Shown here: in pieces, positions 1 through 8,873 of the stretch
Layout of the letters: every line of letters starts with the position of its first letter
How positions within the stretch are numbered: position 1 is the first letter of the stretch
From: Nocardiopsis sp. NRRL B-16309
Lineage (GTDB): Bacteria > Actinomycetota > Actinomycetes > Streptosporangiales > Streptosporangiaceae
Direction: 5' to 3'
Assembly (NCBI RefSeq): GCF_001279585.1
Contig: NZ_LGEC01000005.1
Span: 1-62,762, forward strand
Length of the DNA: 62,762 nt
Made by a program: the position numbers and the translations under genes
Notes under the pieces: generated by a model
Databases searched by the model: none
The model's input: the letters and a program-made list of their open reading frames with translations, nothing else
What the model was told of the DNA's origin: nothing

Positions 1-235
1 TCGTTCCTCGCTTTGGCCCGGAGGTTCGGGGGCGCTTCACGCCGGGTCCTTCGTCGTCGCTACTGCCTGGCTCGCAAGCTCGCTGGCGGCAGAGACTCCT
101 CCTGTAGGCACCGGCGCGCCCCTCACCCGTGCTTTCTTTGGGCCTCCGCTCGTTCCTCGCTTTGGCCCGACCAACCCCCTGGTGGCCCGGGCAGGCTGAA
201 CGGCCTCCGTCCAGCCCTCTGGGGTCGGAACGTGG
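1..235 (+). repeat. Dispersed hairpin repeat, copy A
   Basis: No convincing gene lies here. The stretch matches other intergenic copies (18.8-19.0 and 34.9-35.2 kb). A block ending CGTCGTCGCTACTGCCTGGC is followed by an imperfect CTGCC/GGCAG hairpin whose loop is altered to TCGCAAGCTCG. Next come a GGGCC/GGCCC hairpin with loop TCGTTCCTC at 150-158 and one to two degenerate tandem units starting CCCCCTGGTGG. A partial copy of the loop is at 1-9, so the element continues left of the window. It runs toward the 3' end of the mannosyltransferase gene. Confidence 0.75.
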
Positions 236-257
236 AAGCCAGGTGGTGGGGTGGGGC

Positions 258-1388
258 TCAGGGGACGGTCAGGAGCTCGTCCAGGGTCCGGGCCGCGCGG
301 TCCCAGGTCCAGTCACGGGCCACCCATTCCCGGCCCCGTGCGCCCATCTGGGCGGCGCGGGCGGGGTCGCGGAGCAGGCCGATGAGGGCCCGGGCGGTCG
401 GTCCGGGCCTTGAGCCGTCGACCACCAGACCGGTCTCACCGTCGAGCACCGCGTCCGGGGCGCCGCCCGAGTCGCCCGCGACGACCGGCACACCGGTGGC
501 GGACGCCTCCAGGTAGACCATGCCCAGGCCCTCCACGTCCAGGCCGCCCCGACGGGTCCGGCACGGCATGGCGAACACGTCGGCCGCGTCGTGGTGGGCG
601 GGCAGCTCCTCGGCGGGGACCGGGCCGGTGAAGACCACCGACTCGGTGTCGCGGGCCGCGGCGCGCAACCGGCCGGCGTGGGGTCCGTCGCCGACGATGA
701 GCAGGGCGGCGTCGGGCACGTCGGCGAGCACGCGCGGCCAGGCGCGCAGCAGGGTGTCCTGGCCCTTGCGGGGGACCAGGCGGGAGACGCACACGACCAC
801 CGGCCGCTCGCCCAGGCCGTGGCGGGCGCGGATCGCCGCGCCGCCCGCGCCGGGGCGGAAGCGGTCGGTGTCCACCCCCGGCGGCAGGTGCCGCATCCGG
901 GCCGCGGCCGGGGCCGACAGCGCGCGGGCCAGGCGGCGGCGCGTGTAGTCGCCGAGGTAGGTGACGGTGTCGGTGGTCTCGCCGACGCGCCGCAGCGCCT
1001 CCCTGGCGCCCGGGAGCCCGGACCAGCCGGTCTCGTGCCCGTGGGTCAGGGCCACCTGGCGCCGGACCCGGCCGCGCAGCCCGGCGGCCAGCAGCCCCAG
1101 CGGCGCGGCGGCGCCGTAGAGCACCGAGTCGCAGTCCTCCAGGTCCACGATCGCCCGTGCCCGCGCCGCCACCCGGGGGGTGGGCAGGAGCACGCGCGCG
1201 GCGTCGCGCACGATCGGGAACGGCTGGCGCAGGTCGAAGCCGGGGTCGGCCGCGTCGTCGCGCCGGGCGGGGGAGGAGCAGTACACCACCACCGAGTCGG
1301 AACGGCGCAGCGCCAGTTCGTGGACGAAGGACTCGATCCCTCCGGCGCGCGGGGGGAAGTCGTTGGTGATGATCAGCGTTCGCGGCAC
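258..1388 (-). CDS. pimB: GT4 mannosyltransferase, PimB-like
   Basis: Family 4 glycosyltransferase of 376 aa. The N-terminal stretch TNDFPPRAGGIESFVHELA is typical of PimB-type GDP-mannose-dependent phosphatidylinositol monomannoside mannosyltransferases, which add the second mannose in PIM synthesis at the cytoplasmic membrane face. The C-terminal half has the GT-B nucleotide-sugar fold, with CVSRLVPRKGQDTLL near residue 200 and the EX7E-type region GLGMVYLEASATGVPVVAG near residue 290. The start is GTG at 1388. A TAGACT box lies exactly 7 bases upstream and there is no good ribosome binding site, so the mRNA is probably leaderless. A role in another glycolipid cannot be excluded from sequence alone. 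Confidence 0.82.
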   Translation of the reverse strand: MPRTLIITNDFPPRAGGIESFVHELALRRSDSVVVYCSSPARRDDAADPGFDLRQPFPIVRDAARVLLPTPRVAARARAIVDLEDCDSVLYGAAAPLGLLAAGLRGRVRRQVALTHGHETGWSGLPGAREALRRVGETTDTVTYLGDYTRRRLARALSAPAAARMRHLPPGVDTDRFRPGAGGAAIRARHGLGERPVVVCVSRLVPRKGQDTLLRAWPRVLADVPDAALLIVGDGPHAGRLRAAARDTESVVFTGPVPAEELPAHHDAADVFAMPCRTRRGGLDVEGLGMVYLEASATGVPVVAGDSGGAPDAVLDGETGLVVDGSRPGPTARALIGLLRDPARAAQMGARGREWVARDWTWDRAARTLDELLTVP

Positions 1389-1395
1389 GGGGGAG

Positions 1396-1401
1396 AGTCT
1401 A
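1396..1401 (-). promoter_or_regulatory. Leaderless -10 box of pimB
   Basis: TAGACT on the minus strand, followed by 7 bases and then the GTG start. This spacing puts the transcription start on the start codon. Confidence 0.55.
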
Positions 1402-1516
1402 GGGCGTCGTGGACGCGGGTCCGCGGTCGTGCGCTTCCGCAGCGAGCCGTTCCCGGTGCGGGGCCGTGGTCCGTCATCCTGTGCGGGGACGTACCGCGAC
1501 CGTACGAGGAGGCGTC

Positions 1517-1822
1517 ATGCCCGTTCCGCACGAGGACAAGCCGATCGACGTCAAGATCGGCCGGCACGAACTGGTGGTGCGGCAGCGCTACGAGGCGGTG
1601 AGCATCTGCAACGACATCCTCATCGGCCTGTGGTTCGTCGCGGGCAGCGTCATGTTCTTCTCGCCCGCCTGGTCGACCACGGGAACGTGGTTCTTCCTCA
1701 TCGGCAGCGCGCAGATGCTCGTCCGCCCCGTCATCCGCCTGTTCCGGCTGGTCCACGTCCGCCGCGTCCGCACCCGCTCGGGGGTGGGACCGGCCTCGCA
1801 CGAGACGTCGTGGGACTTCTGA
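1517..1822 (+). CDS. YrhK-domain small membrane protein
   Basis: 101 aa. After a short polar N-terminus, residues about 24-85 carry RYEAVSICNDILIGLWFVAG and two hydrophobic helices joined by a short loop (FFSPAWSTTGTWFFLIGSAQ), the pattern of the YrhK domain. The family's function is unknown; it is probably an integral membrane protein. The start ATG follows GAGGAGG at good spacing. It is transcribed alone, toward a shared terminator with the convergent NlpC/P60 gene. I assign only the domain. Confidence 0.75.
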   Translation: MPVPHEDKPIDVKIGRHELVVRQRYEAVSICNDILIGLWFVAGSVMFFSPAWSTTGTWFFLIGSAQMLVRPVIRLFRLVHVRRVRTRSGVGPASHETSWDF

Positions 1823-1830
1823 ACGCCCGC

Positions 1831-1855
1831 GGGCCCGGCTCACCGAGCCGGGCCC
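1831..1855. terminator. Bidirectional terminator hairpin
   Basis: Perfect 11-bp stem GGGCCCGGCTC / GAGCCGGGCCC with loop ACC, between the convergent ends of the YrhK gene and the NlpC/P60 gene. Confidence 0.75.
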
Positions 1856-1861
1856 ACGGGG

Positions 1862-2914
1862 TCAGGGGCGCACGGCCGCGGTGAAGTTCGAGCGGTAGTA
1901 GTCGTTCAGCGTGACCGTGCCGATCGGCTTGCTGGACGTGGAGGCGTGCACCATGACGCCGTCGCCCGCGTACATGCCCACGTGGCCCGGGCTGGAGCCG
2001 TAGAAGAAGATCAGGTCGCCGGGCTGCATGTTCTCCCAGGAGACCCGGGTGCCCGCGTTGACCTGGTCGTAGGTGGTCCGGGGCAGGCTCACGCCGGCGG
2101 CGGCCCAGGCCGCCTGGGTCAGGCCCGAGCAGTCGTAGCCGTTGGGGCCCGTCCCGCCCCAGACGTAGGGCTTGCCGATCTGCTGGTAGGCGAAGTCCAG
2201 GGCCGTGGCGGCGCTGCCCGAGGCCGAGCCGGTGTAGCTGGCCCCCGTGCTCCCGCCGGTGCCGCCGCCCGATCCGCCGGTGGACCCGGTGTCGTTGCTG
2301 ACGTTCTCCGTGGCCGCGGCCCGCTCCTCGGCGGTCAGCTCCGAGAGCAGCTCCTCCTGCTCCGCGATCGCCTCCTCCGCCTCCTCGGCGGCGGTCTCGG
2401 CCTCCTCCAGCGCCTCGGCCGCGGACTCCTCGGTGTCGCTGGCCTCGGCCTCCAGCGCCTCCAGGTGGTCCAGTTCCTCCAGGTACTGCTCCAGCCCCTG
2501 GTTCTGGGTGTTGGCGAGGTAGCTCAGGTCGGCCTGGTGCTCCAGCGCCTCCTGGGGGCCGTCGGCGCCGATCAGGTGCGTGGGGGAGGTGAGGTCGACA
2601 CCGCTGTAGGTCGCGTTGGCCAGGCCGCGCACCCCCACGCCCAGTGCCTCCACCTGCGCCTCGGTGTCCTCGATGTCCTCGAGGATCTCCGACAGCTCCT
2701 CCTCGGCGGCCTCGTGGGCCTCCTGCGCGTCGTTGTAGACGGCGTTGAGCTCGCTGTACTCCTCCTCCAGGCCCTCGATCTCCTCGCGGACCTCGTCCGC
2801 GGTCGGATCGGCGTACGCGACGGAGGCCGGCAGCAGGAGGAGGCCGGCGGCGAGGGAGGCGACGATCGCGGTGCGGCGGCCGCCGGTGCTGGTAGCAGAC
2901 ACGTTGGGTGACAC
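1862..2914 (-). CDS. Secreted NlpC/P60 peptidoglycan hydrolase 1
   Basis: About 350 aa. A Sec signal peptide (hydrophobic core AIVASLAAGLLLLPASVAYA) is followed by a long acidic coiled coil (residues about 40-190), a Gly/Ser/Thr linker and a C-terminal NlpC/P60 domain. Catalytic Cys262 is in GYDCSGLTQAAW and the His is about residue 311 in GHVGMYAGDG. These enzymes cut the D-Glu to meso-DAP bond in wall peptides, and the coiled coil resembles RipA/RipC-type enzymes of growing walls. The start is GTG 2914; a second in-frame GTG at 2902 is also possible, since AGGGGAGAAAGGTG can serve either. The gene is paralogous to the next one upstream. Confidence 0.88.
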   Translation of the reverse strand: MSPNVSATSTGGRRTAIVASLAAGLLLLPASVAYADPTADEVREEIEGLEEEYSELNAVYNDAQEAHEAAEEELSEILEDIEDTEAQVEALGVGVRGLANATYSGVDLTSPTHLIGADGPQEALEHQADLSYLANTQNQGLEQYLEELDHLEALEAEASDTEESAAEALEEAETAAEEAEEAIAEQEELLSELTAEERAAATENVSNDTGSTGGSGGGTGGSTGASYTGSASGSAATALDFAYQQIGKPYVWGGTGPNGYDCSGLTQAAWAAAGVSLPRTTYDQVNAGTRVSWENMQPGDLIFFYGSSPGHVGMYAGDGVMVHASTSSKPIGTVTLNDYYRSNFTAAVRP

Positions 2915-3150
2915 CTTTCTCCCCTGGGCGGGTGCGTCCGGGACGCGGGCCGAGGGACTGCACCGGGCGGGATCAGAGGCCGGTGGGGGCGGCCGAAACG
3001 GTGAGGGGGAGTGCCCGGCCCGGGCGTGGCCGTCACCTCCGGGGGGAGGTGAAGAGGTCCAACCACGCTCGGCGATGAACACTAGTGCATCCCTTGGTGC
3101 GCTCTCAACCGTTTCGTGATGTTCAGCCGAATGGTAATGACTGTCCGAAA

Positions 3151-3194
3151 ACCCACTGATGGTCCACCGGCGACCCACTGATGGTCCACCGGCA
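3151..3194. repeat. Two-copy 22-bp tandem repeat
   Basis: ACCCACTGATGGTCCACCGG plus two bases occurs twice head to tail, in the gap between the two NlpC/P60 genes. It lies upstream of the first gene's leader. Only the final base differs between the copies. Confidence 0.85.
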
Positions 3195-3197
3195 ACG

Positions 3198-3234
3198 ACG
3201 AGGCCGCCGCCCCCGAAGGGGACGGCGGCCTCGT
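3198..3234 (-). terminator. Terminator of NlpC/P60 gene 2
   Basis: Perfect 12-bp stem ACGAGGCCGCCG / CGGCGGCCTCGT with an inner CCCC-GAA-GGGG extension, just past the stop codon of the upstream paralogue. Confidence 0.75.
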
Positions 3235-3247
3235 GCGGTCGCGGTGC

Positions 3248-4249
3248 CTACAGGCGCACGGCGAACTGGAACTGTCCCGCCCAGTAGGCGGCCAGTCCCA
3301 CCTGCTCGATGTTGCGGCCGGTGCGCGGCGCGTGCACCATCATCCCGTCGCCCGCGTAGAGGCCGTTGTGGCCCAGCTCCGGGTAGAAGAACATGATGTC
3401 GCCCGGCTGGAGCGCGTTGATGTCGTAGATGCGCGTGCCCACCTCGGCCTGCGCGTACGTCGTCCGCGGCAGGTCGACTCCGGCGTGGCGCCAGGCCGCC
3501 TGGGTCAGGCCGGAGCAGTCGTAGCCGTTGGGCCCGGTGCCGCCGTAGATGTAGGGCTTGCCGATCTGGGAGTAGGCGAAGTCCAGGGCCGTTCCGGCGT
3601 TGCCCGACGCGCTGCCGGTGTACTGGCCGCCGGCGTCGCTGGCGCCCTCGGCGGAGGCGTCCGCGTCGGGGAACTCGGCGAGCAGGTCCTGCTGCTCCTC
3701 GATCTTGTCCTCGACCTCGTCCTTGGCCTCCTCGGCCTCCTCCAGCGACTCCTCGGCCTCCTCCAGGGCCGTCTCGGCCTCGTCCTTGAGCGAGAACAGG
3801 CGCTCGGCCGACTCGCCGAACTCGTCCAGTTCGGCCTGCTGGGTCTCGGAGAGGTAGCTGAGGTCGGCGTTCTGCTCCAGCAGGCCCTCGGGGCCGTCGG
3901 AGGTCAGCACGTTGGTCGTGGAGTCCAGGTCGCCGGACTGGTAGGTGGCGCTGGCGAACTGCGTGACCTTCTCGCGCAGCTCGTCGTAGCGCTCCTCCTC
4001 GTCGCCGACCTGTTCTTCGAGCTCCTCGTACTGGGTCTGGGCGACCTCGTAGTCCTCTTCGGCCTGGTTGAAGGCCTCGACGGCGCTGGCCGACTCGGTG
4101 TTCAGCTCCTCGATGCGCTCCTCGACGTCCTCACGGGTCGGGTCCGCGTGAGCGGTGCCCGGCACGAGAAGGGAGCCGGCGACCACGGCGCCGATGCCGG
4201 TCGAAGCAGCGATTCGGCGAGCCGCACTGCGACCACCGGTGTTCTTCAT
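3248..4249 (-). CDS. Secreted NlpC/P60 peptidoglycan hydrolase 2
   Basis: 333 aa with the same plan as the neighbouring paralogue: signal peptide ending PGTAHA, acidic coiled coil (about residues 35-200) and C-terminal NlpC/P60 domain with Cys245 in GYDCSGLTQAAW and the His in LGHNGLYAGDG. In place of the usual His-Val-Gly it reads His-Asn-Gly. The ATG at 4249 was chosen because the signal peptide begins there; AAGGAG is 11 bases upstream. A terminator separates the two genes, so they are probably separate transcripts. The likely role is cleavage of wall stem peptides during growth or division. Confidence 0.87.
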   Translation of the reverse strand: MKNTGGRSAARRIAASTGIGAVVAGSLLVPGTAHADPTREDVEERIEELNTESASAVEAFNQAEEDYEVAQTQYEELEEQVGDEEERYDELREKVTQFASATYQSGDLDSTTNVLTSDGPEGLLEQNADLSYLSETQQAELDEFGESAERLFSLKDEAETALEEAEESLEEAEEAKDEVEDKIEEQQDLLAEFPDADASAEGASDAGGQYTGSASGNAGTALDFAYSQIGKPYIYGGTGPNGYDCSGLTQAAWRHAGVDLPRTTYAQAEVGTRIYDINALQPGDIMFFYPELGHNGLYAGDGMMVHAPRTGRNIEQVGLAAYWAGQFQFAVRL

Positions 4250-4496
4250 GGCGGTCCACGCTCCTTGGGGTTGGGATGTCCGCACGAAATGCTGAGGGGA
4301 ACGATGGGGGAACCGCGCCGGGGGAGGGCGCGCGTGAGCGTGCGGGCCTCCACCGGGTCAAGAGCGCACAGCTCTCGATCTCACTCCGGTCAAGCACTCA
4401 CGTTCCTGGAAGAACCTAGCGGAACGTCCGGCACGGCTCAACCATGGCGGCACACCGGCACCGCGGATGGTGATCCGTCTCACGTCGCGGGCCCGG

Positions 4497-5912
4497 TCAG
4501 CCGTGGGACTCCAGGCGGCGCAGGAAGATCGCCGACGACACGGCACGCGCCCCGGACCGGCGCACGGCGGACACGATCTCCTTGTCGGAGGTCACCACCG
4601 CGACCGGCCGACCGGGCGGCTCGGCTCCCACCAGGCGCACGATCAGCTCGTCGGCCGTCTCCCCGGGCGCGCTGAACAGCAGCCGTACGCGCCGGGGCGA
4701 GGCCACCACCGGAGGCGTGTCCACGTCGGCGCCGTCGAAGACGCAGGTGATCTCCGCCTTGGTCCGGCTCGCCAGTCCCTCCAGCGACCCGAGGAGCCTG
4801 GTGCGCTGGTCGGCCAGGGGCAGCGTGCCGTACCCGGTCTTGGTGACGTTGTAGCCGTCCACCAGCAGGTGGACGCGCGGAGCGGTGAGCATGTACTCCA
4901 ACAGCCCGGGGTCGTCGTCGGGCAGGCCGCCCAGCGAGACCCGCCGGTGCTCGCGCTCCGCCTCGGCGACCAGGTCCGCGGGGCTGTCCAGACCGGTGGG
5001 CAGCGCCAGTTCGCGGCGCAGCCCGTGCGCGGCGTCCACCAGCACGTCCACCAGCACCCGCAGCCGCGCCTCGTCGGCGTTGCGCCCGGTGCGCACGGCG
5101 CGGCGCGCGTTCTCCACCTGCGACTCCGCCGCCGCCAGACGGGCGCGCAGCCGTCGGTTCTCCGACTCCAGCGCGGTGACCTGGGTCGCGGACTCGCTCT
5201 CCCGGTTCGCGGTCTCCGTCAGCGCGTGCTCGGCCTCCTCGCGGGCCCGCCTGGCGCGCTGGCGCTCGGAGTGCACCTTGCGCCGCAGGTCGGAGATCTC
5301 CGCGCGCTGGTCGCGGATCTGCGCCCGCAGCCGCTCCAGGTCCGCCTGGTGGTCGTGCCTGGTCTCGTCCAACTGGCGGCGCGCCGCGTCCAGCGCCTCG
5401 GCCGCCGCGTCCGCCTCCCGGACGCTGGCCTCGCGCTCCAGCTCCTCGTGGACGCCGTCGATGATCCGGGGCCACCCCTCGGGCCGCAGCAGGTACGCGC
5501 ACGCCGCCACCGCCACGGGGTCGGCGGCGGGCGGCACCACACCGGAGCGCAGGCCCTCGGCCAGCTCCGGCCACACCTGGTCGACGCGGGAGGCGACCAT
5601 CGCGCGGAACGTGTCGTCGGTCTCCAGCTGGGCGGCGATCTGCGGGCCCGCCAGGCGCGCCCTGCGGCGCGGCTCGAACTTGGCCACCCGGCGCAGCAGC
5701 GGGGGCAGGTCGGCGGAGCGCATCCCGCCCAGCACGTCGGACCCGTACTCGACGATCCGGGCGCGCACGGCCTCGGGCAGCGGGCGGCTCAGGTGCTCCG
5801 CCCCCGCGCCGGCACCGTCGCCGGACGCGTCGGCGGCCGACCCGTCCTGTTCCCGCGAGGTGCCCTCCGGTGCCTCCGCGCCCTCGCCGCCCTCGTCCGG
5901 GCGGCCGCTCAT
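4497..5912 (-). CDS. NYN-domain (YacP/Rae1-like) RNA-binding nuclease
   Basis: 471 aa. The N-terminus is acidic and disordered, then comes a helical region with a long Arg/Glu coiled coil (about residues 180-270). The C-terminal NYN domain starts at VHLLVDGYNVTKTGYG and contains TCVFDGADVD and VVTSDKEI, the conserved Asp positions of this PIN-like fold. B. subtilis Rae1 (YacP) is a ribosome-associated mRNA endonuclease of this family; that role is only a possibility here, because the coiled-coil half is specific to actinobacterial proteins. The start ATG overlaps the stop of the zinc-ribbon gene (ATGA), so the two are translationally coupled. Confidence 0.78.
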   Translation of the reverse strand: MSGRPDEGGEGAEAPEGTSREQDGSAADASGDGAGAGAEHLSRPLPEAVRARIVEYGSDVLGGMRSADLPPLLRRVAKFEPRRRARLAGPQIAAQLETDDTFRAMVASRVDQVWPELAEGLRSGVVPPAADPVAVAACAYLLRPEGWPRIIDGVHEELEREASVREADAAAEALDAARRQLDETRHDHQADLERLRAQIRDQRAEISDLRRKVHSERQRARRAREEAEHALTETANRESESATQVTALESENRRLRARLAAAESQVENARRAVRTGRNADEARLRVLVDVLVDAAHGLRRELALPTGLDSPADLVAEAEREHRRVSLGGLPDDDPGLLEYMLTAPRVHLLVDGYNVTKTGYGTLPLADQRTRLLGSLEGLASRTKAEITCVFDGADVDTPPVVASPRRVRLLFSAPGETADELIVRLVGAEPPGRPVAVVTSDKEIVSAVRRSGARAVSSAIFLRRLESHG

Positions 5913-6172
5913 GACCGACCCGTCGTGCTCTCAGCCGCGTCGGCGTCGGGGCGCGCGACGATCTCCACCGCGTCGGTCGCGCCGCACCAGCGGCACTTGA
6001 CGCGCTCGACGGACTCCGAGAGGACGGTGCGGTCCTCGACCAGCCCCGCACCGGACAGGTCCTGGTGCAGGTAGTCCTGGGAGCGGACGGTCCTGGTGAC
6101 GTCGAACCGCGTGAGGTTGCCGCATCCGGTGCACCGCCACCGCTCATTCTCACCCGGCATCGCGATCCCCAC
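5909..6172 (-). CDS. Small zinc-ribbon protein
   Basis: 87 aa. Two knuckles, CTGCG near the N-terminus and CRWCG about 55 residues later, form a likely four-Cys zinc ribbon. I do not recognise a named function. GTG 6172 was chosen because GGAGG stands 4-5 bases before it; an ATG four codons downstream is the alternative. The gene overlaps the start of the NYN nuclease gene by four bases, so the pair probably works together, perhaps with this protein as an RNA- or ribosome-contacting partner (inference). Confidence 0.7.
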   Translation of the reverse strand: MGIAMPGENERWRCTGCGNLTRFDVTRTVRSQDYLHQDLSGAGLVEDRTVLSESVERVKCRWCGATDAVEIVARPDADAAESTTGRS

Positions 6173-6291
6173 GGTTCCTCCTCGTCGTCGTCCTGTCGGC
6201 GCGGCGCCCACACTCACGCCCCACTCACCCCCATCTTTCCATGTCGGGCAGGTCAGGCCGCATCCCGACCGCTTTGGTCGGTACCGCGCAC

Positions 6292-6297
6292 TACCCT
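6292..6297 (+). promoter_or_regulatory. Leaderless -10 box of the exonuclease gene
   Basis: TACCCT followed by 6 bases and then GTG at 6304. No ribosome binding site precedes either this GTG or the more distal ATG at 6241. Confidence 0.5.
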
Positions 6298-6303
6298 GAC
6301 CGG

Positions 6304-8079
6304 GTGGTTCGACAGTCCGCGGCGTCCACCGGCGTCCAAACCAGCCTCGGCGACCTCGGCACTCCGCTCGCCGCGACGACGTTCGTCGTGCTGGACCTGG
6401 AGACCACCGGCACCAGTGCCTCGAACGCCCGGATCACCGAGGTCGGCGCGGTCAAGGTCCGCGGCGGCGAGGTCCTGGACGAGTTCTCCACCCTGGTCGA
6501 CCCCGGCGTCCTCATCCCGGCGAGCATCACCCTGCTGACCGGCATCACCCAGTCCATGGTGGCCACCGCCCCGCCGATCGAGGACGTCCTGCCCAAGGTG
6601 CTGGCCTTCCTCGACGCCGACCCCGACACCGCCCTGGTCGCGCACAACGCGCCCTTCGACACAGGCTTCCTCAAGGCCGCCTGCGAACGCCAGGGCCTGG
6701 AGTGGCCCGGCTATCCGGTGGTGGACACCCTGCGCCTGGCGCGCGCCCTGCTGCCGCGCGGCGAGGTCCGCAACCACAAGCTCGGCACGCTCGCGGCCTT
6801 CTACGGCGCCCCGACCACGCCCAACCACCGCGCGCTGGACGACGCCCGCGCCACCGTCTCGGTGCTGCACGGGCTCATCGAGCGCCTCGGGCCCATGGGC
6901 GTGCACAGCCTGGAGGAGCTGCGCGCGGTCAACAAGCCCCCGAGCCGGGCCCAGATCGCCAAGCGCCACCTGGCCGAGGACCTGCCGGAGGAACCCGGCG
7001 TGTACGTGTTCACCGACGCGCGCGGGGCCAGCCTCTACGTCGGCAAGAGCCTCAACCTGCGCCGCCGCGTGCGCTCCTACTTCACCGCCGCCGAGAACCG
7101 ACGGCGCATCCGCGAGATGGCGGGGCTGGTCGAGGGCGTCACCCCCATCGTGTGCACCACCGAACTGGAGGCGTCGGTGCGCGAACTGCGCATCATCGCC
7201 GAGCGCAAGCCGCCCTTCAACCGGCGCTCGCGCAACCCCGAGCGCGCCAGCTGGGTCAAGCTCACCACCGACGCCTACCCCCGCCTGTCGGTCGTGCGCG
7301 CCGTCCGCGACGACGGCGCCCCCTACATCGGCCCCTACGCCTCGGCCAAGGACGCCGAACGCGCCAAGGAGGCGCTGCTGCACGCCGTCCCGCTGCGCCA
7401 GTGCACGCACACCCCCACCGCCCCGAAGAAGGGGCGGCGGGCCGACGGCTCACCGTCGGCGGCGGAGCCCGCCGGATGGGCGCGGCCCTGCGTGCTGGCC
7501 CAGCTCGGCCGCTGCGGCGCGCCCTGCGACGGCACCGAGTCTTTCCAGGAGTACGCCGTCCACGCCGACGCCGCCGCCGAGGCCATGACGGGCGATCCCG
7601 CGCTGGTCGTGGCCGCCCACACCGCCCGGATCGCGGAGCTCGCCGCCGCACTGCGCTACGAGGAGGCGGCCGGCCACCGCGACCGCCTCGCCGCCTTCCT
7701 GACCGGCGCCCGGCGCGCCCAGCGACTGTCCGCGCTGTCGGCCGTCCCGCACCTGGTGGCCTCGCGCCGCGCGGCCACCGGATGGGAGACGTGCGTGGTC
7801 CGCCACGGCCGGCTCGCCGCCAGCGCGGTGCTGCGGCCCGGCACCGACCCCGCGGCCTTCCTCGCCTCCCTGGTGGCCACCGCGGAGCGCGTGCCCCCCG
7901 GACACGGCCCCAGCCCCCGGGCCCTGCCGGGCGAGAGCGAACTCATCCTCGACTGGCTCGCCGACCCCGCGACGCGCCTGGTCGAGATCGAGGGCGAGTG
8001 GACATGCCCTCTGCGGGGCGCCGAAGCGCACGCCGAGCTGACACACTGGGCCCATGGCCGCGCTGCTCCCGCTCAATGA
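6304..8079 (+). CDS. DEDDh exonuclease fused to UvrC-like GIY-YIG nuclease
   Basis: About 591 aa. The N-terminal DnaQ-like exonuclease has motif I FVVLDLETTGT, motif II around VAHNAPFDTGF and motif III NHRALDDARAT, the DEDDh set. After residue 220 a GIY-YIG nuclease begins (EPGVYVFTDARG, then LYVGKSLNLRRRV), followed by a UvrC-like middle region with LGRCGAPCDG. The UvrC C-terminal RNase H and HhH domains are missing. The fusion is known from actinobacteria, where it is usually called DEDD exonuclease domain-containing protein; a DNA-repair role is likely but not shown. The stop overlaps the rhomboid start by 26 bases. ATG 6241 is an alternative start. Confidence 0.85.
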   Translation: MVRQSAASTGVQTSLGDLGTPLAATTFVVLDLETTGTSASNARITEVGAVKVRGGEVLDEFSTLVDPGVLIPASITLLTGITQSMVATAPPIEDVLPKVLAFLDADPDTALVAHNAPFDTGFLKAACERQGLEWPGYPVVDTLRLARALLPRGEVRNHKLGTLAAFYGAPTTPNHRALDDARATVSVLHGLIERLGPMGVHSLEELRAVNKPPSRAQIAKRHLAEDLPEEPGVYVFTDARGASLYVGKSLNLRRRVRSYFTAAENRRRIREMAGLVEGVTPIVCTTELEASVRELRIIAERKPPFNRRSRNPERASWVKLTTDAYPRLSVVRAVRDDGAPYIGPYASAKDAERAKEALLHAVPLRQCTHTPTAPKKGRRADGSPSAAEPAGWARPCVLAQLGRCGAPCDGTESFQEYAVHADAAAEAMTGDPALVVAAHTARIAELAAALRYEEAAGHRDRLAAFLTGARRAQRLSALSAVPHLVASRRAATGWETCVVRHGRLAASAVLRPGTDPAAFLASLVATAERVPPGHGPSPRALPGESELILDWLADPATRLVEIEGEWTCPLRGAEAHAELTHWAHGRAAPAQ

Positions 8080-8821
8080 CGACTACCCCGTCCGCCGAGC
8101 CCCCGTCGTCGCGTTCACACTGATCGCGGTCAACGTGCTGGTCTACCTGGCCTCGCCGCAGGCGTCCACCGCCGTGTGGTACCCGGTCGACATGGTGGGC
8201 CGCTACTGCGCCATCGAGGACTACTTCATGCGCTGGGGCGCGATCCCCAACGAGATGCTCGGCCGCGTCGACCAGGCGCCGCCCCTGACCGAGGCGTGCG
8301 GCGCCATCGACGGCAAGTCCGTGTGGCTGTCGGTGTTCGCCTCGATGTTCGTGCACGCGGGCCCCATGCACGTCATCGGCAACATGGTCTACCTGTTCGT
8401 GTTCGGCCCGGTGGTCGAGGACCGGATCGGACGGGTCCGCTTCCTGGGCCTGTACCTGGTCACAGGCCTCGCCGCGGCCTACGGGCACGCGCTCACCGAC
8501 ATCGACGGGACCGTCCCCATGGTGGGCGCCTCCGGTGCGATCTCCGGTGTGCTCGGCGCCTACCTGGTCGTGCAGTTCCGCAGCCGCGTGACCTCGCTGG
8601 TCTTCGGGGTGGTCCCGATGCGGCTCCCCGGGTGGGCCCTGGTGGGAAGTTACTTCGCGTTTCAGTATCTTCTCTATGTCACCACCTCGTACGCTCCGGG
8701 CGCCGGATCCAACGTGGCCTACGCGGCGCACGTCTACGGGTTCATCGCCGGGGTGATCGCGGGACTGGCGGTCTACCGGCTGCGATGGCGCTCCGGGACG
8801 CGGCTCTCCGACGTCTACTAG
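8054..8821 (+). CDS. Rhomboid-family intramembrane serine protease
   Basis: 255 aa with about six membrane helices. The catalytic Ser160 lies in GASGAISG, the partner His226 in AHVYGFIAG, and the conserved His/Asn pair of the oxyanion region in HVIGN (106-110). Rhomboids cleave membrane proteins within or next to their transmembrane segment; the substrate is unknown. The long loop between helices 1 and 2 (about 45-95), with two cysteines, is typical of actinobacterial members. The gene overlaps the upstream nuclease gene, so they are co-transcribed. Confidence 0.88.
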   Translation: MAALLPLNDDYPVRRAPVVAFTLIAVNVLVYLASPQASTAVWYPVDMVGRYCAIEDYFMRWGAIPNEMLGRVDQAPPLTEACGAIDGKSVWLSVFASMFVHAGPMHVIGNMVYLFVFGPVVEDRIGRVRFLGLYLVTGLAAAYGHALTDIDGTVPMVGASGAISGVLGAYLVVQFRSRVTSLVFGVVPMRLPGWALVGSYFAFQYLLYVTTSYAPGAGSNVAYAAHVYGFIAGVIAGLAVYRLRWRSGTRLSDVY

Positions 8822-8873
8822 TGCGCGCCGCCGCGCCGGGCGCCCGTCTCGCACCCAACGCCCAGGAGGCACT

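Noticed and set aside
129..235. Recurring peptide RSFLALARPTPLW and similar, read from the repeats in several frames
   Set aside because: The same DNA repeat is open by chance in several frames. The peptide changes frame and length between copies and has no consistent start or ribosome binding site.
2915..3178. A ydaO/c-di-AMP riboswitch in the NlpC/P60 leader, as found before many actinobacterial wall hydrolase genes
   Set aside because: I looked for the conserved GACGGGG and GGGGTGAATC blocks in order and did not find them, nor in the leader of the second NlpC/P60 gene.
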